Below, piece by piece: positions 35,743-44,610 of a DNA stretch of 64,000 nucleotides. Position 1 is the first letter of the stretch. Each line of letters begins with the position of its first letter. The translations under genes and the position numbers were made by a program. The stretch is from Pararhizobium mangrovi. Its GTDB lineage: Bacteria; Pseudomonadota; Alphaproteobacteria; Rhizobiales; Rhizobiaceae. The notes under the pieces were generated by a model, which worked only from the letters and a program-made list of their open reading frames with translations, was not told the origin of the DNA and did not search any database. The stretch spans positions 1-64,000 of the forward strand of contig NZ_VHLH01000016.1 of assembly GCF_006516965.1 (NCBI RefSeq). The letters run 5' to 3'.

Positions 35743-37455
35743 ATGACCCGCATCCACGACGACCCCGAAGATTTCGCGATTCGTGCCCTCGAAGGCTTCG
35801 CCGCGTTGCATCCGCGCATCGTGCGGCCGGTGCCGAACGGCGTGCTGCGTGCGACGGCGACGCCGAAGGGCAAGGTGGCGCTCGTCATCGGCGGGGGCTC
35901 GGGGCACTACCCGGCCTTTCTCGGCTATGTCGGGCCCGGCATCGCCGACGCCGCGGTCGCCGGCGATGTCTTCGCCTCGCCCTCGACGGCGGCGATCGCA
36001 CGTGTTGGCCGGCTTTCCGATCGCGGCGGCGGAGTGGTCTTCGCCTTCGGCAACTATGCCGGCGACGTCCTCAATTTCGGTGCGGCGGCCGAGCTCTCCG
36101 CCGAGGGCATCGACGCGCGCACCTTCGCCGTCACCGACGACGTCGCGAGCGCCGAACTCGGCGAACGGCACAAGCGCCGCGGCGTCGCCGGCGACGTGCC
36201 GGTCTTCAAGATCGCCGGCGCTGCGGCCGAGGAAGGCCGCGACATCGACGCGGTCATGGCCGTCATGGAAAAGACGAACGCGCGCACCGTCTCGATCGGC
36301 GTCGCCTTCGAAGGCTGCACGCTTCCCGGTGCCGGCGAACCGCTCTTCCACGTCAAAAAAGGGCGCATGGGCGTCGGCCTCGGCATCCATGGCGAGCCCG
36401 GCATCGGCGAGATCGATGCGCCCGACGCGGCCGGACTTGCCGATCTTCTCGTCGAGAAGCTCCTCCCCGAACGCCCGGAAGGTTGGAACGGGCGGGCGGC
36501 CGTGATCCTCAACGGGCTCGGCGCGACGAAATACGAGGAGCTGTTCGTGCTGTGGACCCACATCGCGAAACGGCTCGGGAGCGAAGGCATGACGCTCGTC
36601 GAGCCGGAATGCGGCGAGCTCGTCACCAGCCTCGACATGGCCGGCTGTTCGCTGACGATCACCTTCCTCGACGACGAACTCGAAACGCTCTGGCGGGCGC
36701 CGGCCGATACGGCCGCCTGCCGCAAGGGCCATGTCGGCGACCGGGCGCCGGCCGAACCGCTGGCCGAAACCGTCGAGGCGGAACACGGCTTTCCGAAGGG
36801 AAACCAGGATTCGCGCAAATCCGGCGAACTGATCCTCCTCGTCCTTCGCGACTTGCGGGAAGCTCTGGAGGCGGCCGAAGACGAGCTGGGCCGGATCGAC
36901 GCGGTCGCCGGCGACGGCGACCATGGCGCCGGCATGCGCCGGGGTGCGAGTGCCGCCGCCTCGCGGGCCGAGCAGGCGGTGTCGGCCGGCGCAGGGGCAC
37001 GGAGCGTGCTTGCCGCTGCCGGCGAAGCCTGGGCGGATCGCGCCGGGGGTACCTCGGGCGCGATCTGGGGCCTCATCCTCGGCGGTTTCGCGAGCGCGCT
37101 TTCCGATACGCAGCGGATGAGCCGTGGCCAGGTCGCCGCCGGCGCGGAAGCCGCTCGCGAGCGCGTCATGCGTCTCGGCGGGGCGAAACCCGGCGACAAG
37201 ACGCTGGTCGACGCGCTCGTCCCCATGGTCGAGGCGATCCGGCGGGCAAGTGCCGCCGATGCCGACGCGGCGACGATCTGGCGCGAAGCCGCCGACGCGG
37301 CGGAAAAGGCGGCCGAAGAGACCAAAGCGCTGACGCCGAAGCTCGGACGCGCCCGCCCGCTCGCAGAACGCAGCAAGGGCCACCCCGATGCCGGCGCCGT
37401 CTCGCTGGCGCTTGCCGCCCGAACGATCGCCAGGCGGCTCGCCGACGCGGACTGA
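35743..37455 (+). CDS. ATP-dependent dihydroxyacetone kinase, DhaK-DhaL fusion
   Basis: A 570-residue kinase with an N-terminal DhaK substrate domain (1-330) and a C-terminal DhaL nucleotide domain (360-570). GGGSGHYPAF at 50-59 and the covalent-binding His216 in GIHGEPG are intact, and DAVAGDGDHGAGM at 386-398 holds the Asp residues that bind Mg-ATP. The fused form uses ATP directly, unlike the PTS-linked DhaKLM. It may act on dihydroxyacetone or on tetruloses such as erythrulose. The start is ATG 35743; an upstream in-frame start lacks homology. Confidence 0.9.
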   Translation: MTRIHDDPEDFAIRALEGFAALHPRIVRPVPNGVLRATATPKGKVALVIGGGSGHYPAFLGYVGPGIADAAVAGDVFASPSTAAIARVGRLSDRGGGVVFAFGNYAGDVLNFGAAAELSAEGIDARTFAVTDDVASAELGERHKRRGVAGDVPVFKIAGAAAEEGRDIDAVMAVMEKTNARTVSIGVAFEGCTLPGAGEPLFHVKKGRMGVGLGIHGEPGIGEIDAPDAAGLADLLVEKLLPERPEGWNGRAAVILNGLGATKYEELFVLWTHIAKRLGSEGMTLVEPECGELVTSLDMAGCSLTITFLDDELETLWRAPADTAACRKGHVGDRAPAEPLAETVEAEHGFPKGNQDSRKSGELILLVLRDLREALEAAEDELGRIDAVAGDGDHGAGMRRGASAAASRAEQAVSAGAGARSVLAAAGEAWADRAGGTSGAIWGLILGGFASALSDTQRMSRGQVAAGAEAARERVMRLGGAKPGDKTLVDALVPMVEAIRRASAADADAATIWREAADAAEKAAEETKALTPKLGRARPLAERSKGHPDAGAVSLALAARTIARRLADAD

Positions 37456-37707
37456 ATGCGCCCGCAGGTACGAGGCGTGGGCTACGCCGGGACGCGGCTG
37501 ATCGAACGCCTCTCTTCCGGTATGCAGGCTGCCGCTGTTGACATGCGCGATCGAACCGCCGCCCGCGCCGACCGTATGGATGTCGAGCATCGGCGTCTTG
37601 ATCGGGTGGCCGTGCGCTTCCGCCTCGCCGGTCGGCGAGCATACGCCGTTCTTAAGCGGCGCCACATCGGTAAACGTGCCGCCGCTGTCCACACCGATAC
37701 GCCAGCT
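37456..37707 (-). pseudogene. Remnant of a hydantoinase/oxoprolinase (HyuA) gene
   Basis: On the minus strand the frame reads RIGVDSGGTFTDVAPLKNG, the N-terminal start of HyuA, and 25 residues later TPMLDIHTVGAGGGSIAHVN, a motif that normally lies about 280 residues into the protein. The middle is deleted and the frame then degrades into the 3' end of the kinase gene. A complete HyuA is near 690 residues. It follows the flavoprotein gene by five bases, which suggests they were once one operon. Confidence 0.75.
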
Positions 37708-37710
37708 ATA

Positions 37711-39087
37711 TCAGTCTGCTTCGTTGTCCTGTCGGGCGCGCTTTGCGCCGGTTGCGCTCGCCCGGATGAACCGGGATGGAGAGAAAGGCGCGGGGTCGAC
37801 GCATGGCGTGCCGCCCGTCACGAGATCGGCGGCGAGACGGCCGGCGCCCGGTCCGATGCCGAAGCCGTGCCCGGAAAATCCGCTCGCGACGAAGAGGCCC
37901 TCGCGTCCGGGAACGGGGCCGATCGCCGGAACGGCGTCCGGCGAAGCGTCGATGACGCCTGCCCAGGCGTGCGTCAGCCGCACCATGCCCGCGCCGGGGA
38001 ACGCGCGTTCCACTCTCTTGCGCGCTTCCTCCACGCAGGAAAGATCCGGATCGGGATCGAGCACGCGGCATGCTTCGAAGGGCGAAGGCTCGTCGGCGTG
38101 CCATCGGCGCCGCCCGCGCAGCTCGTCCAGCGAATGCCGGTTGACGCGGACCGAAAGCTCGCGCCACGTCTTGAGGTAGGTCGGCAGGAAATCGGCCAGG
38201 AAGGCGAAGCTGTCCGGGGTGATCGGCGCGATGTTGGCGTTCCGCCGGGCGATCGTGTAGCCGCCGTCCAGCCGTTGGCGCACGGCGAAATCGCCTCCGC
38301 CCACCGGCATTTCGGGAAGGGCGTGCTCGGTCTCGATGCGCGCCACCGACCCGATGACGCGAAGCTGGGGAAAGCGCACGCCGAGATTGCCGAGGAACCG
38401 GCGCGTCCATGCGCCGCCGGCGACGAGCACTTGCGCGCATGCGACGCGCCCGTGTTCCGTGACGACGCCGCTGACCCTGCCACCGCTCGTCTCAACATCG
38501 CGCACGGCGCAGTCCGTCATGATCCGGGCACCGTGCCCACGGGCTGCCTCGGCAAGGGCCGGAACCGCCATCGCCGGTTCGGCGCGTCCGTCGTTGCCGG
38601 TATGCAGTGCGGTGCGGAAGGTGTCCGTGATCTGCGGCAGATGCCGGCGGACCTCGCGCGCCGAAAGCAGCCGGATCGGCACGCCGTGCGCCGTGCCATC
38701 GCGCTTCCACCCCTCGAAATCGGCGCTTTCGCGTGCGGTACGGGCGACGTAGGTGATGCCGGTTTCGCGGAATCCGGTCTCGACTCCCATCTCGTGCAGG
38801 CCACGCCAGATCCTCAGGCTTTCGATGGTCAGCGGCAGTTCCGCCGCGTCGCGCCCCATCTGGCGCACCCAGCCCCAGTTGCGGCTGGACTGTTCGCCGG
38901 CAATGCGCCCCTTCTCGCAAACGAGGACGGAAACGCCCGCGCGGGCGAGGAAGAACGCGGTCGCCACGCCGGCGATACCGCCGCCGATGACGACGACGTC
39001 GACCTTTTCGGGAAGCGCCGCGTCGGAAGAGACCGACACGAGTGCCGGCACGCCGCGGGCGATCGGTTGCGCACCCTTTTCCCTCAA
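37711..39087 (-). CDS. FAD-dependent oxidoreductase (DadA/glycine-oxidase type)
   Basis: A 458-residue flavoprotein. VDVVVIGGGIAGVATAFFLARAG gives the GxGxxG dinucleotide loop (shown split as VVVIGGGIAG), and SRNWGWVRQMGRD resembles D-amino-acid or opine dehydrogenase active sites. The C-terminal flavin motif is GLFVASGFSGHGFGIGPG. The long frame begins with a TTG at 39087 that overlaps the SDR remnant stop; a start a few codons in is possible. Its operon partners on both sides are pseudogenes, so it may be in decline itself. Confidence 0.8.
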   Translation of the reverse strand: MREKGAQPIARGVPALVSVSSDAALPEKVDVVVIGGGIAGVATAFFLARAGVSVLVCEKGRIAGEQSSRNWGWVRQMGRDAAELPLTIESLRIWRGLHEMGVETGFRETGITYVARTARESADFEGWKRDGTAHGVPIRLLSAREVRRHLPQITDTFRTALHTGNDGRAEPAMAVPALAEAARGHGARIMTDCAVRDVETSGGRVSGVVTEHGRVACAQVLVAGGAWTRRFLGNLGVRFPQLRVIGSVARIETEHALPEMPVGGGDFAVRQRLDGGYTIARRNANIAPITPDSFAFLADFLPTYLKTWRELSVRVNRHSLDELRGRRRWHADEPSPFEACRVLDPDPDLSCVEEARKRVERAFPGAGMVRLTHAWAGVIDASPDAVPAIGPVPGREGLFVASGFSGHGFGIGPGAGRLAADLVTGGTPCVDPAPFSPSRFIRASATGAKRARQDNEAD

Positions 39088-39420
39088 AGCGTGTCCTCGA
39101 GCCGGCAGTTGACGAGGAGCCCGGCAACGGCGGCGGTGTTCGGAAGTTCGACGGTGTTGCGGATCATCGTTACGAGCGTTTCCGGCCGGACCATCTTGGC
39201 CGGCGTCACCTTGTCGGTATAGCTCAACATCTCCGTACGGCCAAAACCTGGGCAGACGACCGTGCAGCGAACGTCCATGTCCCGGGTTTCATGCCCGGCA
39301 GTGCGCGTCAGGCGCAGCGTCGCCTTCACGTTAATCGCCCAGAGCCGGTCGAGTGATTCGTCGTCCATCGGGCGAACCCCTCGCCGGAGCCGGCATCGTT
39401 GATCAATGCGTCGATCCGGG
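39084..39420 (-). pseudogene. Remnant of a short-chain dehydrogenase gene
   Basis: Minus-strand translation gives LINDAGSGEGF (the NNAG region) in one frame, then MDDESLDRLWAINVKATLRL in another, then jumps to VVCPGFGRTEMLSYTDKVTP and the intact-looking end LLVNCRLEDTL. The segment with the catalytic Ser, Tyr and Lys is missing. So there is at least one frameshift and one internal deletion. The nucleotide-binding N-terminus is also absent. It ends with a four-base overlap with the flavoprotein gene. Confidence 0.8.
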
Positions 39421-39437
39421 CCCATGCGAGCGACGGT

Positions 39438-39647
39438 TTGCGCTACCCGGGCACCTGCCTGCTTGCCGACAGCAGCCGCTTCGGCGCGCGCGCTATCTAC
39501 CGGATCGGGGCGCTGGAGCGTGTCCGCCAGATCATCACCGACGAGGGCCTGCCGGCGGACGAATGCGAACGGATCCGCGCCATGGGCATCGCGCTGACGC
39601 CTGCCCGAACGGACCTTTCGAAGCGGCCCGCCCTGTCCGAGCGCTGA
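39438..39647 (+). pseudogene. C-terminal remnant of a DeoR-family regulator
   Basis: The plus strand encodes CLLADSSRFGARAIYRIGAL followed by VRQIITDEGLPADECERIRA, which is the C-terminal end of the DeoR effector domain (normally ADSSKFG...ITD...). The DNA-binding half and most of the effector domain are missing. It lies directly against the SDR remnant on the opposite strand, so the junction near 39420-39440 is probably a deletion breakpoint. Confidence 0.7.
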
Positions 39648-39720
39648 ACGGTCTCGCCATGGACGATCCGGTGCCCGACCGATACGTTCGCCGAACACAT
39701 CGGTGGCAAGGGTATCGAAC

Positions 39721-40356
39721 GTGACGAACGACGCGCCGCAAGACGGCATCTGCCTCGTCGGCAACGCACCGACGACGGGCAACGAGGCCGCGAGGATCGA
39801 TGCGATGAAACGTGTCGTCCGGTTCAACAACGCCCATGGCTTCGGCGACGTCAACGGCAGCCGCGTGACCGATCTCTTCCTCGTCAACTGCGGCGGCCAG
39901 ATGCGCGAATGGCTGGATGATCCCGCGTTCGCCACACGTAAGCCCATGCGCGAGACCCGACGCATCCTCCTGCCGATCCATCCGGACAAGGACGAGCGCA
40001 TCGCACCACCGCTTTCGGCAGCCGAACGCGCTGACCCGGACGGGGCGAACCATGCGGACGAGGCACGGATGCGCTTTTCGGCGGCCGGCAAGGAGGTGAT
40101 CGTCGTCGACGAAGCCGTCTTCCTCGCCGCCTGCGCGGTGATCGGTCATCCGCGGATCGAACGTGCCATGCCCGCGCCCTCCACCGGCCTGATCGCACTG
40201 ATCTGGGCGCTTTCGACCTTCGACGAGCCGATCGACGTCTTCGGTTTCGGCTTCGATGGCTGGCAGGGGCATCGATGGGCGATGGAACGCGCCTTCTTCC
40301 ACGCGAAGGAGAACGAAGGCCGCGTTCGCATCCATCCGCCGGTTTCGCCCGTTTGA
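39721..40356 (+). CDS. GT29/sialyltransferase-like protein
   Basis: A 211-residue protein opening ICLVGNAPTTGNEAARIDAM, then VVRFNNAHGFGDVNGSRVTD, and later STGLIALIWAL and DVFGFGFDGWQGHRW. This pattern of GN, RFN and terminal GF motifs is that of a GT29-like group often labelled glycosyltransferase family 29 or urease operon accessory protein. AAGGG lies eight bases before the GTG at 39721, which decides the start over an ATG six codons earlier. It opens the glycosyltransferase cluster. Donor and acceptor are unknown. Confidence 0.65.
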   Translation: MTNDAPQDGICLVGNAPTTGNEAARIDAMKRVVRFNNAHGFGDVNGSRVTDLFLVNCGGQMREWLDDPAFATRKPMRETRRILLPIHPDKDERIAPPLSAAERADPDGANHADEARMRFSAAGKEVIVVDEAVFLAACAVIGHPRIERAMPAPSTGLIALIWALSTFDEPIDVFGFGFDGWQGHRWAMERAFFHAKENEGRVRIHPPVSPV

Positions 40357-40494
40357 TCGTCGACGCGTCGCTGTGGAAGCCTAGATAACGAACGCACCCG
40401 CAAAATATTTACCGCTTTCCCATAAGCAAATGTAAATGATCGGGCGTGGCGTTCGGCGTCTATCGGCTTTCCGACCAACGGCGTTTCTTCGATA

Positions 40495-41589
40495 ATGCTC
40501 AAACCGATCACGTTTTTCGTTCACCACCAGGGCCGCGGCCACGCCAACCGGACGATGGCGCTCGTCGAAGCCTTTTCGCGCGAACGACCGGTATCGGTGC
40601 TGACGGCCGGTCCGCATCTCTTCGACGGCTTCGAACGCGACATCGAACTGGTGGCGCTGCCGAACATGATCGGCGCGGCCGTCCCGACCGCACGGCTCTA
40701 TGCCGAGCCGACGCCTTCGGTGCTGCACTGCGTGCCGCTCGGCCTTAAGGAGATGCGGGCGACCATGCGCACGATCCTCGACCATCTGGACGCGCGCGAC
40801 GTCGGGCTCTTCGTCGTCGACGTCTCCTCGGAGATCGCGCTCCTTTCGCGCATCGCCTCCGTGCCGGCGGTGCAGATCCGCATGCATGGCGACCGTTCCG
40901 ACGTCGGCCATATCGGCAGCTACGAGGCGAGCGTCGGCATGCTCGCGCCCTTCGACGAACGGCTGGAACAGGCGGACTATCCGGATCATCTGAAGGCGAA
41001 GACGTTTTATTCCGGGGGCCTGTGCACCACGCGCGATCCCGTGCCGGAAAAGGCGGCCGCCCGCCGGAAGCTCGGCCTCGACCCCGAACGCGAGACGATC
41101 GTCGTGCTGACCGGCGGCGGCGGGGCCGGAACGCCCTACGCGCCGCTCACCGTCGCCGCGCGCGCCCTGCCGGATGCCGACTGGCTCGTCCTCGGCCCGA
41201 CGCTGAAGGAGGGCCACGAGACGAACTTCTCCAACCTTTACGAACTCGGTTGGGTGAAGAACGTCACGGATTATCTGGCGGCCTGCGACATGGTCGTCGC
41301 GTCGGCCGGCGACAACACGATCACGGAGATCGCCCGCGTCGGCCGGCCGCTGGTCGTCATGCCGGAATGGCGCTATTTCGCCGAGCAGGCCCGCAAGGCA
41401 GAGGCGCTCGCCACCCTCGGCGCGGCCGTCCACGCACCACGCTGGCCGGGCGATCTCGCCAAATGGCGCGAGCTGATGAACGAGGCTCGCCGCCTTGACC
41501 CCGCCATCCTCGCCGATCTCTACGAACCGGAAGCGGCACCACGCGCGGCGAACTGGCTCGAGACGACGACGGACACGCTGTGGGCCTGA
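40495..41589 (+). CDS. GT28/MurG-like glycosyltransferase
   Basis: A 364-residue GT-B enzyme. The acceptor-side loop is HHQGRGHANRTMALVEAF and the donor-side motif is AACDMVVASAGDNTITEIAR, in which AGDNT resembles the sugar-nucleotide segment of MurG and UDP-glucuronosyl transferases. LTGGGGAGTPY starts the second Rossmann domain. The region 40357-40494 upstream is AT-rich and probably carries its promoter. The last bases converge on the GT2 gene with a 34-bp gap. Confidence 0.8.
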   Translation: MLKPITFFVHHQGRGHANRTMALVEAFSRERPVSVLTAGPHLFDGFERDIELVALPNMIGAAVPTARLYAEPTPSVLHCVPLGLKEMRATMRTILDHLDARDVGLFVVDVSSEIALLSRIASVPAVQIRMHGDRSDVGHIGSYEASVGMLAPFDERLEQADYPDHLKAKTFYSGGLCTTRDPVPEKAAARRKLGLDPERETIVVLTGGGGAGTPYAPLTVAARALPDADWLVLGPTLKEGHETNFSNLYELGWVKNVTDYLAACDMVVASAGDNTITEIARVGRPLVVMPEWRYFAEQARKAEALATLGAAVHAPRWPGDLAKWRELMNEARRLDPAILADLYEPEAAPRAANWLETTTDTLWA

Positions 41590-41623
41590 AAACCGCCAGA
41601 TGATTTCCGTCCCGGCGGGCGTG

Positions 41624-42487
41624 TCAGCTGAAGCGCACGTCGTCCGGTTGGCGCGCGGCTTCGATCTCCTCGCGCGTCGGGCGGCGGAGAACTTCGACAT
41701 CCTCACAGGACCGATCCCACGCGATCCATCCGCCTTCGGCGAACTGGCCGAGCCAGTAGTCCATGCACCAGCGCCCGTGACGGTGCTTGAACCGACGCGC
41801 ATTCGTGAGGATGGCGTCGAAATGGTGAAGCGGCGGACTGTAGACGGTGTGGTGCTGATGGTAGGCGCGCGCGCCGGCGACCCACCATAGGGGCACGCCC
41901 TTTTCGTCGAGCCGGGCGGCGAGTTCGGTCTCCTCGCCGCCATAACCGGTGAACGCCTCGTCCATACCGCCGAGCGCCGTCCATGTCGCTTTCGCCAGCG
42001 CGAAGGAAAGGCCCCAGAACTCGCCGGTTTCCGGTTCCGGGCGCATGCCTTCGGCAGGTATTGCCGGCTTGGAAGGGTGGGGCACGCCGAGCGCGTCGAG
42101 CTTTGCGGTGTCGAGCGGTCTCGTCACGGCACCGGCCGGCAGATAGAGGACTTCGCCGAGGAAGAGGCCGCGTTCCGTCTCGCAGGCCTCTTCGAACCTT
42201 TCGACGAGCGTCGGCGACGCGATGCAGTCGACATCCAGGAAGACGAGCGTGTCGCCGCTCGCGGTTCCGGCGGCGCGATTGCGGGCGCGGGCGAGCGGCA
42301 GGGCATCGCCGCCGACGGTGAACTGGCGGACGGAAAAGGGTAGCTCCGGCAGGTCGGGTTCGACGGCATCCTGCATGCAGGCAATGACGAGTTCGTCGGG
42401 AAGCCGCGTCTGTGCGCGCAGGCTTTCCATCAGGTTTTCCAGATGCGCGCGGCGGTTTCGCACGAGCGTCAGGACGCTGAGGCTCAC
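41624..42487 (-). CDS. Family 2 glycosyltransferase
   Basis: A 287-residue GT-A transferase. SLSVLTLVRNRRAHLENLM is the nucleotide-binding strand, FLDVDCIAS carries the metal-binding DVD, and EFWGLSFALAKATWTALGGM plus GYGGEETELAARL (an ED-like base region) match the galactosyltransferase-type C-terminal half. The GTG start overlaps the stop of the SPS gene by four bases, so it is translated with it. Product is unknown. Confidence 0.85.
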   Translation of the reverse strand: MSLSVLTLVRNRRAHLENLMESLRAQTRLPDELVIACMQDAVEPDLPELPFSVRQFTVGGDALPLARARNRAAGTASGDTLVFLDVDCIASPTLVERFEEACETERGLFLGEVLYLPAGAVTRPLDTAKLDALGVPHPSKPAIPAEGMRPEPETGEFWGLSFALAKATWTALGGMDEAFTGYGGEETELAARLDEKGVPLWWVAGARAYHQHHTVYSPPLHHFDAILTNARRFKHRHGRWCMDYWLGQFAEGGWIAWDRSCEDVEVLRRPTREEIEAARQPDDVRFS

Positions 42488-44550
42488 CGGGCGCGCTCGC
42501 GGAAGTGGCGTACCCCCTCGATGATGCCGAGCGCATGGCTCTTGCGGGCGATGTAGGAATGGGCCAGCGTCCGGTTGCTGGCAAGACTGTCGGAATAGTT
42601 CGCGACGATGATCGCCTGGGGTACGGATTGCAGCATCTCGATGTCGTTGCCGCTGTCGCCGGCGACGAAGACCGCGTTTTCGGCGAGATCGAATTGTTTG
42701 CGCAGATAGGCGATCGCCGCACCCTTGGAGGCGCGCACCGGCAGGATGTCGAGATAGCGCGCATGGCTGTAGATGACCGAGGCCGCCAGCCCCGCCTCGC
42801 CAAGCCGGCCACGGATGCGCTCGACGATCCCCGGATCGTCCTCGGCGAGATAGCTGAGCTTGAAGCGCCGCTGTTCGAGCGGCCCCTGCGGCGCGAGGTT
42901 GGCGACGCACGCAAGCCTTTCGGCGATGTCGCGCGGATGCCAGTCCCTGTCGATATGGCGCTCCCACGCGCGGTCGGCGTGATAGGTGACGCCGTTTTCG
43001 TCGAGCAGGTGGATTTCCGAGCCGACCGAAGAGATGACGATTTCCGGCGTCGGCGCCTCGTGCTGTTCGAGGATGGCGAGCGCGCTGTGGAAGGAACGGC
43101 CCGTCGCGACGGCGAAGGTCAGGCCGGTTTCGCCGGCGTACCACTTCACGAAGGCCGCCATGTAGGGATCGGAGCCGGTCAGCGTGTTGTCAATGTCGCT
43201 GACGAGGAGCTGCTTGATCCTGCCCGTTCGCCGACCGTCACCCTTCGCAAGAAGGCGGCGCATCGCGGCGAGGCAGCGTTCGGTATGGCGGTCCCAGTCA
43301 TACGCGGCGACCGCCTTCGCACCGTTCGCCGAATAATGCCGCCATGCTTCATGGTCGGCGAGGATCGTCCGGCAGGCCGTGGCGATCGCGTCCTTGCGCT
43401 GCGGGCTGACGAGCAGGCCGTTTCGGCAACGCTCGACGATGTCGTTCGGCCCGCCGCTGTCGGTCGCGACCACGGGCAGGCCGCTTGCGGCGGCTTCGAG
43501 CAGCGTCAGGCCGAAGGGCTCGTTCAGCGCCGGATTGACGAACACCCCGCCGGTCTCGTGTGCCAGCGCGTAAAGCGCGGGAATATCCGCGGCGCCATGG
43601 TGCTTCGGAAGCGCGACGCGCCCGTAGAGATCGTGCCGATCGATCGCCTCGAGGATCGCACGCATCTCCTCGCGGCATTCCGGCTCGAGATCGGCGATGT
43701 CGTCGCGCACGCCGGCGACGAGGACGAGGTTGGCGTTTTCGTAAAGCCACGGGTCGCTGCCGAAGGCCTCGACGAGGGCCGGCAGGTTCTTCTTCGCCAT
43801 CGGCCGCGCGATCGCAAGCACCATCGGCCGGTCGGGCTCACGCAGGAAGGGGGCGAGCATGGCGCGCACGGCCGGCGTCGGACGGGCCGCGCGATAGGCT
43901 TCGAGGTTGCTGCCCGGCTCGATGATGCGGATGCGGCCGGCCTCGTAGCGATCGTAGGTCGCGTATTGCACCTCGGCCTCGTCGCGCGAGGAGGCGACGA
44001 CGAGGTCGGCGGCCGAAATCGCGTTCTCCTCGGTGACGACGCGGCGTTCGAGGCCGGCCTTCGCCTGAAGCGGTGCGTTCGCCGTATCGAACGCAGCGAG
44101 CTTCACGCGGCCGAGCGAGTGGGCGGTGAAGACGAAGGGCATCGCGAAGCGTTCGCGCATTCTCGCCGCGACCGTCGCCGCATCGGCGTAATGGGCGTGC
44201 AGATAGTCCGGACGTTTCGGCTCGGCTTCGAGCCACGCGGCAAGCGCTTCGCTGAACGCGTCCGTCTCGCGCCAGAGATCTTCCTTCGACAGATAGCCCG
44301 AATGGCTCGTCGGCAAACGCAGGATCTCGAAGCCGGCTTCCGTCCGCTCGTGACCGGCGTGGTAGTCGGCCCCGTAGCGGCTTTCGAAGGCGCGCGTGAC
44401 GATGACGACCCGGTCGATCGCCGGATGCCGGATCTGCGCGGTTGCCAGTTCCAGAAGGTAGCGTATGTGTCCACCGGTATCCGGCGTCAGCCCGTAGGCG
44501 ACGTCTTCGGCGCGCAGGCAACCCTGAAGGGCAAGGTGAACGATGAACAT
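42484..44550 (-). CDS. Sucrose-phosphate synthase with C-terminal HAD phosphatase
   Basis: A 688-residue protein with a GT4 synthase part (about 1-440) and a HAD phosphatase part (about 450-688). The synthase starts MFIVHLALQGCLRAEDVAYG with PDTGGHIRYLLELA, and NEPFGLTLLEAAASGLPVVA is the UDP-glucose site. The phosphatase has SDIDNTLTG (nucleophile Asp), ATGRS and GDSGNDIEML. The fusion could make sucrose from UDP-glucose and fructose 6-phosphate. Such proteins provide compatible solute in cyanobacteria and proteobacteria, but a related glycoside is possible. It is divergent from a GT4 gene. Confidence 0.85.
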   Translation of the reverse strand: MFIVHLALQGCLRAEDVAYGLTPDTGGHIRYLLELATAQIRHPAIDRVVIVTRAFESRYGADYHAGHERTEAGFEILRLPTSHSGYLSKEDLWRETDAFSEALAAWLEAEPKRPDYLHAHYADAATVAARMRERFAMPFVFTAHSLGRVKLAAFDTANAPLQAKAGLERRVVTEENAISAADLVVASSRDEAEVQYATYDRYEAGRIRIIEPGSNLEAYRAARPTPAVRAMLAPFLREPDRPMVLAIARPMAKKNLPALVEAFGSDPWLYENANLVLVAGVRDDIADLEPECREEMRAILEAIDRHDLYGRVALPKHHGAADIPALYALAHETGGVFVNPALNEPFGLTLLEAAASGLPVVATDSGGPNDIVERCRNGLLVSPQRKDAIATACRTILADHEAWRHYSANGAKAVAAYDWDRHTERCLAAMRRLLAKGDGRRTGRIKQLLVSDIDNTLTGSDPYMAAFVKWYAGETGLTFAVATGRSFHSALAILEQHEAPTPEIVISSVGSEIHLLDENGVTYHADRAWERHIDRDWHPRDIAERLACVANLAPQGPLEQRRFKLSYLAEDDPGIVERIRGRLGEAGLAASVIYSHARYLDILPVRASKGAAIAYLRKQFDLAENAVFVAGDSGNDIEMLQSVPQAIIVANYSDSLASNRTLAHSYIARKSHALGIIEGVRHFRERAR

Positions 44551-44610
44551 GTCTCTCCCTCGGGCGAGTAGCGCCTACGTGCAATCGGCTACGGGGCTAT
44601 ATGTTCCGCA

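Noticed and set aside
35722-37692. 656-codon minus-strand frame opposite the dihydroxyacetone kinase
   Set aside because: Only its first ~80 codons match a known family (HyuA remnant); the remainder is a shadow of the kinase gene.
39353-39437. Possible intact gene spanning the SDR and DeoR remnants on the plus strand
   Set aside because: The frame joins antisense SDR sequence with the DeoR remnant; no continuous domain and no ribosome site.
42505-44571. 688-codon plus-strand frame opposite the sucrose-phosphate synthase
   Set aside because: Shadow frame with no domain; the minus-strand protein has both synthase and phosphatase motifs.
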